Part shown: positions 38,604 through 45,977 of the stretch, one piece after another
How positions within the stretch are numbered: the first letter of the stretch is position 1
Layout: each line of letters begins with the position of its first letter
NCBI RefSeq assembly: GCF_900176005.1
Contig: NZ_LT838272.1
Coordinates: forward strand, 1,631,587 to 1,695,586
Source: Thermanaeromonas toyohensis ToBE
GTDB lineage: Bacteria > Bacillota > DSM-521 > Neomoorellales > Neomoorellaceae
Reading direction: 5' to 3'
DNA: 64,000 nt
Notes under the pieces: model-generated
What the model was told of the DNA's origin: nothing
Databases searched by the model: none
The model's input: the letters and a program-made list of their open reading frames with translations, nothing else
Made by a program: the position numbers and the translations under genes

Positions 38604-38954
38604 ATGGCTGCTTTTAAAGCCGGTATAATAGATTTTGACCTTGGATTGAGAGCTAGTTACATCATTGAAGCCCCTGATCCTGGGGTAGCGGAGAGCGCCC
38701 TGGAAAGGTGGCTTGAGGGGAAAACATGGAAGCTTTCTTTCCTGAAAAGAGTGGGCGGGGCCGGATTTTGCCCTGATCTGATAGTGGAAGAGGTGACACG
38801 GGTGTGCCCCATGTGCAGCAGCAGCTTTGTCATACGCATACCCCTGCATATCGGAGACGGCCCCCGGACTATTTGTCTGGGATGCGGTAGGAATTTCGGT
38901 GCTGTTTTCACCGGACCGGGGCAGTCGCATTGCGCCCTTGGCCGAGGTTCTTGA
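38604..38954 (+). CDS. Hypothetical zinc-knuckle protein
   Basis: A 116-residue product from ATG 38604. GAAGGAGGG lies 33 nt upstream, with only a weak 4-bp hairpin between, so the start is uncertain (ATG 38599 is out of frame). VCPMCSSSF near 67 and ICLGCGRNF near 90 form a zinc ribbon. No family recognised. Confidence 0.62.
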   Translation: MAAFKAGIIDFDLGLRASYIIEAPDPGVAESALERWLEGKTWKLSFLKRVGGAGFCPDLIVEEVTRVCPMCSSSFVIRIPLHIGDGPRTICLGCGRNFGAVFTGPGQSHCALGRGS

Positions 38955-39133
38955 ACGGAGCGGCACTGTTGCTGGCGGTAGCGCTTTAAGCAAGCCACAT
39001 TTGTCGTTGCACGGTGTTTGACCTGTTTCCATCGCCAGTTGGTATGGTTATGGCCGAAGATGAAACGCAGGCCGCGCGGGAATGCGACGTTCCGGTGCGT
39101 GGCCTTTTAGCCCCCTAAAGATAGTTTTTGGAA

Positions 39134-39177
39134 GGGAGGTGCGGGAGCGGACGTATTAACGTTCGCTCCGTACAATG
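39134..39177 (+). promoter_or_regulatory. SD-hairpin-start element 11
   Basis: SD GGGAGGTG at 39134-39141. Stem GGAGCGGACGT (39144-39154) with ACGTTCGCTCC (39159-39169), 11 bp with one wobble and an ATTA loop. ATG at 39175. Real spacing is 33 nt; looped-out spacing is 7 nt. Confidence 0.72.
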
Positions 39178-40125
39178 CGCAAGCTGAGCGCAAAAGAATG
39201 GTGGGAAGAGCTGCAGGGAATTTCGTATGTTCCCACGCAGCAAATTTGTGCGGCTTTGTCGCTGGCTCAGGTACTCGAGAAGCCGATACTGGTCGAGGGG
39301 CCGCCCGGGGCGGGCAAGACAAGCCTGGCAAAGGCCGCAGCCAGAGTGCTGGGGGCCAAGCTGGTGCGGCTCCAGTGTTATGAAGGGATAGACGCGTCTA
39401 GGGCTTTGTACGAATACAACTATGGTAAGCAGCTGCTCTACCTGAACGCCCTGCGGGACCGGGTGTCGCAGGTCCTTAACGGCACAAAGAGCTTGGCAGA
39501 AGCTGTAGACGTGCTTGACCGCGAGGCCCCTTTCTGGGGAGAGGAGTTTCTTGTGCGGCGGCCTGTTCTGGAAGCACTGGCACCGGTGGACGGCAAGCCC
39601 CGTGTGCTGCTCGTGGACGAAGTTGACCGGTCAGACAGGGAGTTCGAAGCCCTGCTGCTGGAAGCTCTGTCCGACTGGGCAGTATCGATACCCGAGTTTG
39701 GAACGATTGTTGCCCGTGAAAAACCCCTGGTGCTGCTAACGTCTAACAGGACCCGGGACCTGTCGGATGCGTTGCGCCGCAGGTGCCTCTATCTTTGGCT
39801 CGATCTTCCTGACAGAGAGAGGGAAACGAAAATTATTAGGGCACAAGTGCCGGGGGCCAGCGAGCGCTTTGCCCGGAAAGTAGCTGAATTCCTGGCGGAA
39901 TACAGGAAGGCTTCCCCGAAGCACGTGCCCTCTGTAGCTGAGGCTATAGAGCTCGCCGCCGCCCTTCTGGCCACGTCGGGCGAAGAATTCGGTGCCAGTG
40001 AGATAGAAGCCGCGCTGGCGGTGTTTGCTAAGAACAAAGACGATGTGCGGCTGGGTGTCCGTGCCGCCGAGAAGCTGTTTAAGGACAGCGGCGAAAGAGA
40101 AGAAAGGGGTGCGGAGAGTGCTTAA
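39175..40125 (+). CDS. MoxR-type AAA+ ATPase
   Basis: A 316-residue AAA+ protein. Walker A EGPPGAGKTS at residues 41-50, Walker B VLLVDEVDRSD near 143, sensor 1 LTSNRTRDLSDALRRR near 185 including the arginine finger region, and a C-terminal lid. MoxR ATPases act with VWA-domain partners as chaperones or metal-centre or complex-assembly factors. The VWA gene overlaps its 3' end by 8 nt. It is the first gene of a three-gene operon and lies behind an SD-hairpin element. Confidence 0.92.
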   Translation: MRKLSAKEWWEELQGISYVPTQQICAALSLAQVLEKPILVEGPPGAGKTSLAKAAARVLGAKLVRLQCYEGIDASRALYEYNYGKQLLYLNALRDRVSQVLNGTKSLAEAVDVLDREAPFWGEEFLVRRPVLEALAPVDGKPRVLLVDEVDRSDREFEALLLEALSDWAVSIPEFGTIVAREKPLVLLTSNRTRDLSDALRRRCLYLWLDLPDRERETKIIRAQVPGASERFARKVAEFLAEYRKASPKHVPSVAEAIELAAALLATSGEEFGASEIEAALAVFAKNKDDVRLGVRAAEKLFKDSGEREERGAESA

Positions 40126-41629
40126 AAACGATACCCTGTTGCGGTCGATTATAGGTTTTGGCGAGTATGCCAGGAAAAAGGGGCTTAGGGTGAGTACTGC
40201 TGAGGTAAGTGATGCTGTAGCCGGTCTGGCTGCCTTAGGGCCGATGTCTCTTACGGGGTTGCGAGAGGCTCTCCAGCTCTGCATGGTAAAGAGTGTCGGG
40301 GACTTTGAGAAGTTTAACGAGGCATTTGACGAGTATTTTCTGGGGCTCAGACCTGACGTAGTCGCCACTGTTGCCGTTATGTCCTTGGAAGGGCAAGGGA
40401 GGCGTGCGGGCGGGCGGCGGAAGGAACCGCCGCCGGGCCGCACGGAACAGAAAGCGGTTGAGGAGGATGGCGCCAGCAATAAAAGTTTTGAGGCCGTGGG
40501 TACGCCTGTCGGGGCGGTTCCGGCGTGGGCATCAGCGCTAGCGTCGGGTAAAGGTGGCTCCATTCCGGAATCGCTCAAGCTTTACCTTGCGGGCCAGGTG
40601 TTTTCGGCCGCATCTGAGCTGGTGCGTGACCCGTTAAGCGATGCAGATCGCAGGGATATTGTGGTAGCCGTAAGCAGGTTGGCTGTAGAGAAGCTGTTGT
40701 GCGAAAGTGACCTCCCGGCGGTAGAGGACGCCCTACGGGGGTTTATAAAGCTGGCCTCGGCGGTAGAAAAGGCGCGGTGTAAGTATAAGACCCGCAAGAA
40801 CAGCTGGTCGGATTTTAGTGCATTGGGCCGAACTCCTTTTAATGGTTTGGCTACCGAACTGGTGGGCATCCCACCTGACCTGCTTGATGCGCGGTTGGAG
40901 CGGCTTGATAGGGCACGGCTTGCCCTGCTAACGGAGGAGATTAGCCGAGCTGCCGCCGCCCTCAAGCCGCTCATCGGCGGGCTGCCCGGGCCGGCGAACC
41001 GGAGGCGGGTACTGGATTACAGGAAGACACTGCGTGCTAGCCTGGCTACGTTTGGCGAGCCTTTCAGGCTCTGCCGTTCGGCTAGACGCCGGCGGCTGCG
41101 AAGGCTGGTGACGGTCTGCGACGTGTCCGGGTCGGTCAAAGAAGTCACCGGGCTTTTTCTGGCATTTATGTATGGCCTTCACCAGGCGTTCGGTGGGCGG
41201 GTGAGGCACTTCGTGTTCGTGTCTGAGGTCGACGAAGTGACCGGATATTTTTCTCTGCCCACCTACGGGGAGTGCTTTGACAGGGTTGTCAGTGCAGCCG
41301 CCGTAGACTACAGGGGCTACTCCAACTACGGGAAGATGCTGAAATCTCTGTGGGGGAGGTACCGGGACGCGTTCGACCACGAGACGGTAGTGCTGTTTCT
41401 TGGGGACGCGCGGACGAACAGGTACGACCCGGAGGTCGGCATTCTGGAGGAGATTTCTGCTGTGGTCAAGAGGACCTTCTTTCTCAACCCCGAAGACCCG
41501 AGAGAGTGGTATACAGGAGATTCGGCGGTTGCCGTGTACAGGGCTGCGGCTGAGTTTGTGGACATCAGCAGGTTCCGGAAGCTCCTGGAATTTATCAGCA
41601 GACTACCGGGGGTGGTGGTGGCGTGCTGA
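40118..41629 (+). CDS. VWA-domain (CoxE-like) protein
   Basis: A 503-residue protein. The C-terminal third is a CoxE-like von Willebrand A domain: VTVCDVSGSVKEV with MIDAS residues Asp335, Ser337 and Ser339, the conserved YRGYSNYG loop near 400 and VVLFLGDARTNRYDP near 425. The N-terminal 300 residues are helical with a Gly/Arg/Pro-rich linker near 95-120. VWA partners of MoxR present substrates or scaffold complexes. GTG 40118 (GAAAGGGGTG upstream) overlaps the MoxR gene, and its stop overlaps the next start. Confidence 0.9.
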   Translation: MLKNDTLLRSIIGFGEYARKKGLRVSTAEVSDAVAGLAALGPMSLTGLREALQLCMVKSVGDFEKFNEAFDEYFLGLRPDVVATVAVMSLEGQGRRAGGRRKEPPPGRTEQKAVEEDGASNKSFEAVGTPVGAVPAWASALASGKGGSIPESLKLYLAGQVFSAASELVRDPLSDADRRDIVVAVSRLAVEKLLCESDLPAVEDALRGFIKLASAVEKARCKYKTRKNSWSDFSALGRTPFNGLATELVGIPPDLLDARLERLDRARLALLTEEISRAAAALKPLIGGLPGPANRRRVLDYRKTLRASLATFGEPFRLCRSARRRRLRRLVTVCDVSGSVKEVTGLFLAFMYGLHQAFGGRVRHFVFVSEVDEVTGYFSLPTYGECFDRVVSAAAVDYRGYSNYGKMLKSLWGRYRDAFDHETVVLFLGDARTNRYDPEVGILEEISAVVKRTFFLNPEDPREWYTGDSAVAVYRAAAEFVDISRFRKLLEFISRLPGVVVAC

Positions 41630-43341
41630 CCAAGGGCGACAGCCCGGCGGTCAGGGAGGCCTTTCGGCTCGCCCTCGAAAGGGCCGGATTCGGTCCGGCA
41701 AGGCCGGAAAGCCTGAGCCGCATCCGGGTGAGCAGCCAGAAAAACATCGTGCTGGACGACAAGCTGCTGGTGGGGCGTGAACTGCTGGAACGCTGTGGCG
41801 TTGGATCCGCAGAAGGACTGCGGGAACTGCTTTCGCGCCTCGCCCCCACTGCGGCGGCATGGTTGAAGCGGGTTCTGGATGGTGCGCCGGGGCAGGTTGC
41901 AGTAATGCCGTTGACTGAGCTGGACTTTCTGGGGTACGAAGCTTCAGGAGAGGAGAGACCTCTGGGGGCGTTTGTGGAGGCATTTAAAAAGCACCACGAA
42001 TGGTATTCGTCCGAGCTGCGCTGCCTGCTGGAGGCACGGTTTGCCGGCATTGTTCCTGAAAGAAGTTCCGGGGCCGTTTCCAGGGCGCTCTGCGAGGTGT
42101 CTCGGGAGGAGTATGTGGCTGTGCGTACCGTGGGGGGAGCATGGGTTTTCCGGTGTCCATGCGGTGTGTCAGCCGTTGTTTCCTCTCAGGGGCACGTCCA
42201 GGTTGACAAGCGCGGCGTAGCCCAGTTGGAACAGGACAAGGCCACTATAGTAAACCTCGCTAAGTCCGTATGGGCAGAAAAGCTCAGCAGGGATGGCATT
42301 GTAGACAGCGCACAGAGGTGTTTAGAAAGAGTTCGGGAAAGCTTAGCAGGTTACTTTTATCCGGCAGCTGTTGCGAAGAAGGTGTCTGAGCTGGAGGCGC
42401 TGGTCCGGAACCTGAGAGCGGGCAACTTAGTTGTACGGGGTGAAGTTCTTGCTGTTCCCGGGCCTCAGCCGCCTGTGCGTGTATATGAAGTGAAAGATTA
42501 CCTTTGTTCGACTCTGGAAGAGATACTGAATGCGCCCAAAGTTCCCGCTGGTGAAATACAAGGGGTTCTGCGTCAGGCGTGGGAAAACTCAGGAAAGGAG
42601 TTATGGGAGGAGGTGCGTTCCAGGTGGGAAGCCCTCCCGGAGCTCTGCAAAATTATGCCTCTGGTGAAGAACGCGTACGGGGAGGCTGCGGCTTTCGCGG
42701 AGCAGTGGGAGAAAGGAAACCTTGCGCTCCAAGACGGGGCGGTCTTAATGGGCGGCAGGCGGATCGCGCCGCCTTACGGAGACAATGCTCTGGCGGAACT
42801 GAAGCAGTTGAAGCAGCGGTTTGAATTCCAGGCTTCACAGGCTGTATCACCACAGGCCTCGGATATAATAGAAGCAGCCCTCAGGTTTTTTATGCGGCAC
42901 CCGAACCAGGTTGGCGCTACCACTGCAGCTGCCATACTCACGGGCAGCAGGGCGCAAAAGATAGTCAAGGAGGGCTACACTAAGCTGCCGGAATATGGCC
43001 TGTTAAAAAGCAGGTGTTCCCAGCGGAAGGTTGTGGAGGTAATTTCGTGGCTTACGCGGCAGGGGCTTCTTCAGGTTACTTATAAGGGCTACTATGGGCT
43101 TCCCGTGCTGAAGGTGTCGGGGCCGGTAGCCGAACTGCTTAAGGAAAGCGGTGCGGTACTTACCACGACATATGTGGAGGAAGATGCGGTTCCTAAGGCT
43201 GCGTCAAGGAAGGACTGGGAGGTACTGGCGGAAATGGCTGGGCAGGGTGTGTTTGCGGCCCGCGCAGCACTGGCAACTGCGGCGGCCTTGTGGCCGTCAG
43301 GAAAGGCTGCGAGGCTGTGGAAGGAAGCTTCAGCGGAGTAG
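41623..43341 (+). CDS. Large protein with C-terminal RQC/winged-helix domain
   Basis: A 572-residue product from GTG 41623, overlapping the VWA gene by 7 nt. Residues about 415-505 (NQVGATTAAAILTGSRAQKI, KLPEYGLLKSRC, VVEVISWLTRQGLLQVTYKG) match an RQC-type winged helix, the DNA-binding part of RecQ helicases, but no helicase domain is present. The N-terminal 400 residues include RCPCGVSAVVSSQG and coiled-coil stretches. It may bring the MoxR-VWA pair to DNA. A MoxR-VWA-RQC operon is not one I recognise as characterised. Confidence 0.75.
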   Translation: MLTKGDSPAVREAFRLALERAGFGPARPESLSRIRVSSQKNIVLDDKLLVGRELLERCGVGSAEGLRELLSRLAPTAAAWLKRVLDGAPGQVAVMPLTELDFLGYEASGEERPLGAFVEAFKKHHEWYSSELRCLLEARFAGIVPERSSGAVSRALCEVSREEYVAVRTVGGAWVFRCPCGVSAVVSSQGHVQVDKRGVAQLEQDKATIVNLAKSVWAEKLSRDGIVDSAQRCLERVRESLAGYFYPAAVAKKVSELEALVRNLRAGNLVVRGEVLAVPGPQPPVRVYEVKDYLCSTLEEILNAPKVPAGEIQGVLRQAWENSGKELWEEVRSRWEALPELCKIMPLVKNAYGEAAAFAEQWEKGNLALQDGAVLMGGRRIAPPYGDNALAELKQLKQRFEFQASQAVSPQASDIIEAALRFFMRHPNQVGATTAAAILTGSRAQKIVKEGYTKLPEYGLLKSRCSQRKVVEVISWLTRQGLLQVTYKGYYGLPVLKVSGPVAELLKESGAVLTTTYVEEDAVPKAASRKDWEVLAEMAGQGVFAARAALATAAALWPSGKAARLWKEASAE

Positions 43342-43349
43342 CGGTGGTT

Positions 43350-43385
43350 GGCCCCGGGCCGTTTGTGCCCGGGGCCTTTTTAATT
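43350..43385 (+). terminator. Rho-independent terminator
   Basis: GGCCCCGGGC (43350-43359) pairs with GCCCGGGGCC (43367-43376), followed by TTTTTAATTTT. It ends the MoxR-VWA-RQC operon. Confidence 0.85.
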
Positions 43386-43489
43386 TTAGCCTTGGGCGAA
43401 AATTTGCGCGGTGTGTTCCTACCAGATGCCAGTTTGTGGCAACAAGGGAAACCTGCAGACTATTTGTTATCAAGGAGGGGGAAGAAGAT

Positions 43490-45118
43490 ATGTCCCGCGA
43501 CGGCACCAGTAAGGAAGACGCATCCTTATACTGGCTGGCGCTCCTGTCTGTTGTGTTAGGGCTCATTTTGGTATATTCGGCCTTTTTGAAGCTGGCGGGG
43601 GCGCCGGGAGACGTGATAACTGCCGGCCAGTCGTTCCTTTTGGCGCGGCTTGAAGGCCGGCCGTGGGCGCCCTACGAAATCAGGGCTGCAGTATACTTTG
43701 GTATGCTGATGCTCGTAGTGATGGCGGTCGTTACTGCGGTGGGCCCGCGCGTGCTGGCATTTTGGAAGCAGCAGAAAAGGCAGTCGCTACTCTTGAAACG
43801 CTACGCATCCCACCAGGGCTCCGCGGAATGGGGCAGCCTGGGAGAAGTGAAAAAGTTGCTGGGTAACGACGGTGTGATAATCGGGGGGCAGAAGGGGCTG
43901 GGCGGCTGGAAAGCAGTGCGCCTTTCTGCACGGTATTCGTTCGAGCACGTAGCGGTGATCGGTCCTACAGGTTGCGGTAAGAGTACGTGCTTCTTCATAC
44001 CCAACCTTCTGGAACTGGCGCCGGGCGCATCAGCTGTGGTGACGGACCCGAAAGGAGAGTTGGAAGAGGTAACGGCTCCAGTCCTGCGAAAGAGGGGCTG
44101 GGATGTGTATACGTTTGCTCCCACGGAACCGGCTATCTCGTTGGGTTACGACCCGCTGCGCTGCGCCAGGGATGAAGTCGAAATCAGCGACATTGCTGAT
44201 ATTATACTGAGGAACGGTTACGATCCGGAGGGACGCGGTACTGATACCCAATGGATAAACTTTAGCGCTCCGCTGTTCGAGGCAGTACTGTATGCCGCAA
44301 GGGAACTATTGGGCATCCGTGCTACGGTCAGGGAAGCCGTTACCATAGTGAGCGAGATGGACGAGGAGAAGCGTGCAGAGATTTTCAAGCAGGTGGGAGG
44401 CAGGGCTCTCAGCCGCTACTTAGCGTACCTGCAGAGCATCCAGTCTCCGGAGACCGCGGGTTCCATACGAACCATCCTCACTGCTTCGGTGCGGGTGTTC
44501 GACCGGCCGGATGTCGCTGAAGTGGCGTGTAAAAGCAGCATCCTTGACTTCACGGTTCTCAGGGAAAAGCCTTCTGTCCTTTTTGTGCGGATACCGGAGC
44601 GCAGGGCGCACCTGTTGAAGCCGCTGACGGCGACCTTTTTCTGGCAGCTGCTCGAACACATTGCGGACGCACCGGGGAGGCCTGTATACTTCTTCTTAGA
44701 CGAATTCCCAAACATCGGAAAGATACCGGGCTTTGCGAACATGGCGGCCACGCTGAGGTCCCGGGGAATAAGCCTGTGCATCGGGCTTCAGGGGGTTGAG
44801 CAGCTGGCCCGGGAGTATTCCGAGCAGGAACAGAAGGACATTTTGAACAACCTTAAGACCAAGATATACTTTCCCGGGGCATCGGGGGAGACGGGCCAGT
44901 ATGCGAGCACGCTTGCGGGATATGCTACCGCCAGGGACAGGTACGGCGATACTGGCCAGAGGGTGGAACTTTTCAGCGCAGCCGAACTCCGGACGATACC
45001 AGAAGGGAAGATACTGGTGATGTCCCGCAACTTCCAGCCACTGCTCCTTGACGCCCTTCACTACTCGAGGCTGGGAGCAGTGAAAACGGGGGTGAGGGCG
45101 CCTTTGCGCTTCCGGTAG
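43490..45118 (+). CDS. VirD4/TraG-type coupling protein
   Basis: A 542-residue type IV secretion coupling ATPase. Two membrane segments lie at about residues 11-32 and 63-84; Walker A GPTGCGKST at 158-166; ADPKGELEE-like TDPKGELEE near 185; Walker B FFLDEFPNIG near 401. In conjugation it docks the relaxosome and pumps DNA to the secretion channel. No relaxase or other T4SS gene is in the window, so the rest of the system would lie outside it. ATG 43490 follows AAGGAGGGGG. It is the best evidence that positions 1-45 kb are conjugative. Confidence 0.92.
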   Translation: MSRDGTSKEDASLYWLALLSVVLGLILVYSAFLKLAGAPGDVITAGQSFLLARLEGRPWAPYEIRAAVYFGMLMLVVMAVVTAVGPRVLAFWKQQKRQSLLLKRYASHQGSAEWGSLGEVKKLLGNDGVIIGGQKGLGGWKAVRLSARYSFEHVAVIGPTGCGKSTCFFIPNLLELAPGASAVVTDPKGELEEVTAPVLRKRGWDVYTFAPTEPAISLGYDPLRCARDEVEISDIADIILRNGYDPEGRGTDTQWINFSAPLFEAVLYAARELLGIRATVREAVTIVSEMDEEKRAEIFKQVGGRALSRYLAYLQSIQSPETAGSIRTILTASVRVFDRPDVAEVACKSSILDFTVLREKPSVLFVRIPERRAHLLKPLTATFFWQLLEHIADAPGRPVYFFLDEFPNIGKIPGFANMAATLRSRGISLCIGLQGVEQLAREYSEQEQKDILNNLKTKIYFPGASGETGQYASTLAGYATARDRYGDTGQRVELFSAAELRTIPEGKILVMSRNFQPLLLDALHYSRLGAVKTGVRAPLRFR

Positions 45119-45222
45119 GGCGGGGGCGAGAGCAGGAGGAACCCCATAGGTACCAGTCTGGTAGGCTGGTTACGAAGCGGGCCGCGTTTACCGGCACCAG
45201 CGGCTCCAGAGGCGTCCAGTTT

Positions 45223-45281
45223 TTCGACAAATTTCCCCTTGAGTTTTGGCTTGAGCTGCGGTTAAGCTAGAAAATGTCGAA
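45223..45281. promoter_or_regulatory. Two Spo0A boxes around a candidate promoter
   Basis: TTCGACA at 45223-45229 and TGTCGAA at 45275-45281 are both exact 7-bp Spo0A boxes in opposite orientations, each in an A/T context (TTTTTCGACAAAT; AAAATGTCGAAAAA). Between them TTGAGT (45239-45244), a 17-bp gap and TTAAGC form a weak promoter. They precede the Spo0E-like gene by 26 nt. Confidence 0.6.
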
Positions 45282-45306
45282 AAAATAGCGGAAAGGAAGG
45301 GCGAGG

Positions 45307-45492
45307 ATGAGCATTGGTAAAACCCTCGTACAGATAGAAAGGATGCGGAGGAAGCTCATGGCGGTGGACCTAGCGGACACGGAGACGCTGCTGGCCATAA
45401 GCCAGAAGTTGGACGGGCTGGTTGTGCAGTATTACCGGGAAAAGCTACTGCACGCGAAGGAGTCGGCCAGCGTTGGCCCCACAGACAGGTGA
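45307..45492 (+). CDS. Spo0E-family aspartyl-phosphate phosphatase
   Basis: A 61-residue protein with the Spo0E signature SQKLD at residues 32-36 in LLAISQKLDGLVVQYY. Spo0E proteins are small helical hairpins that dephosphorylate Spo0A~P and so delay or block sporulation. ATG 45307 follows GGAAGGGCGAGG. Two Spo0A boxes lie just upstream, which would allow feedback control by the regulator it inactivates. On a mobile element it may keep the host vegetative. Confidence 0.85.
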   Translation: MSIGKTLVQIERMRRKLMAVDLADTETLLAISQKLDGLVVQYYREKLLHAKESASVGPTDR

Positions 45493-45527
45493 GGCCACGG
45501 TGCGGCCAGGAAAGGAGATGAGGGCTG

Positions 45528-45884
45528 GTGCGTGAAGTACCGCGTCCGTTAACCGAGGAAGAAAGGGAGTGGTTGCGGCAGGCCCTGTCACTGCTCTCTA
45601 CGGGAGAATATCTTGGCGGCGGCCGCTGGGTGGACGCTGAGACGGGGCAGGTCCTGCCCCTAGACCCTCCCATCGACCCGGAGCCCTATTTGGCACAGAT
45701 TGAGCGGCTGCAGGTGGTAGACATGTGCCGCTGTGGCGACCCGGGCTGCCACACGGTGCGCTTTCAGCACTACCGGCCGGGGAAAAGCGTTGCCCTGGTT
45801 CACACAAATACGTTGGATGGGCGCCAGCTTATAGTATTTGTGGACGAAGAGACTGAGCTGCTGACAGAACTGGAAGTCATTTAA
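45528..45884 (+). CDS. Hypothetical protein
   Basis: A 118-residue product from GTG 45528 (AAAGGAGATGAGGG upstream). Conserved-looking DMCRCGDPGCHTVRFQHY near residues 65-82 suggests a bound metal, followed by a beta-rich C-terminus (QLIVFVDEETELLTELEV). Similar small proteins occur beside housekeeping genes in clostridia, but I cannot name the family. Confidence 0.7.
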   Translation: MREVPRPLTEEEREWLRQALSLLSTGEYLGGGRWVDAETGQVLPLDPPIDPEPYLAQIERLQVVDMCRCGDPGCHTVRFQHYRPGKSVALVHTNTLDGRQLIVFVDEETELLTELEVI

Positions 45885-45977
45885 CGTATGTTGAAGAGGG
45901 GTGCCGCCGCGTATTATTCTGATTTTTGGTTGGGAATTGGATGTGGAAATTCCACCACGTGAAGGGGGGAATAGCAA

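Noticed and set aside
38562-38606. SD-hairpin-start element before the 38604 gene
   Set aside because: SD to ATG is long, but only a 4-bp stem (GGCC/GGCT) can form, too weak to count.
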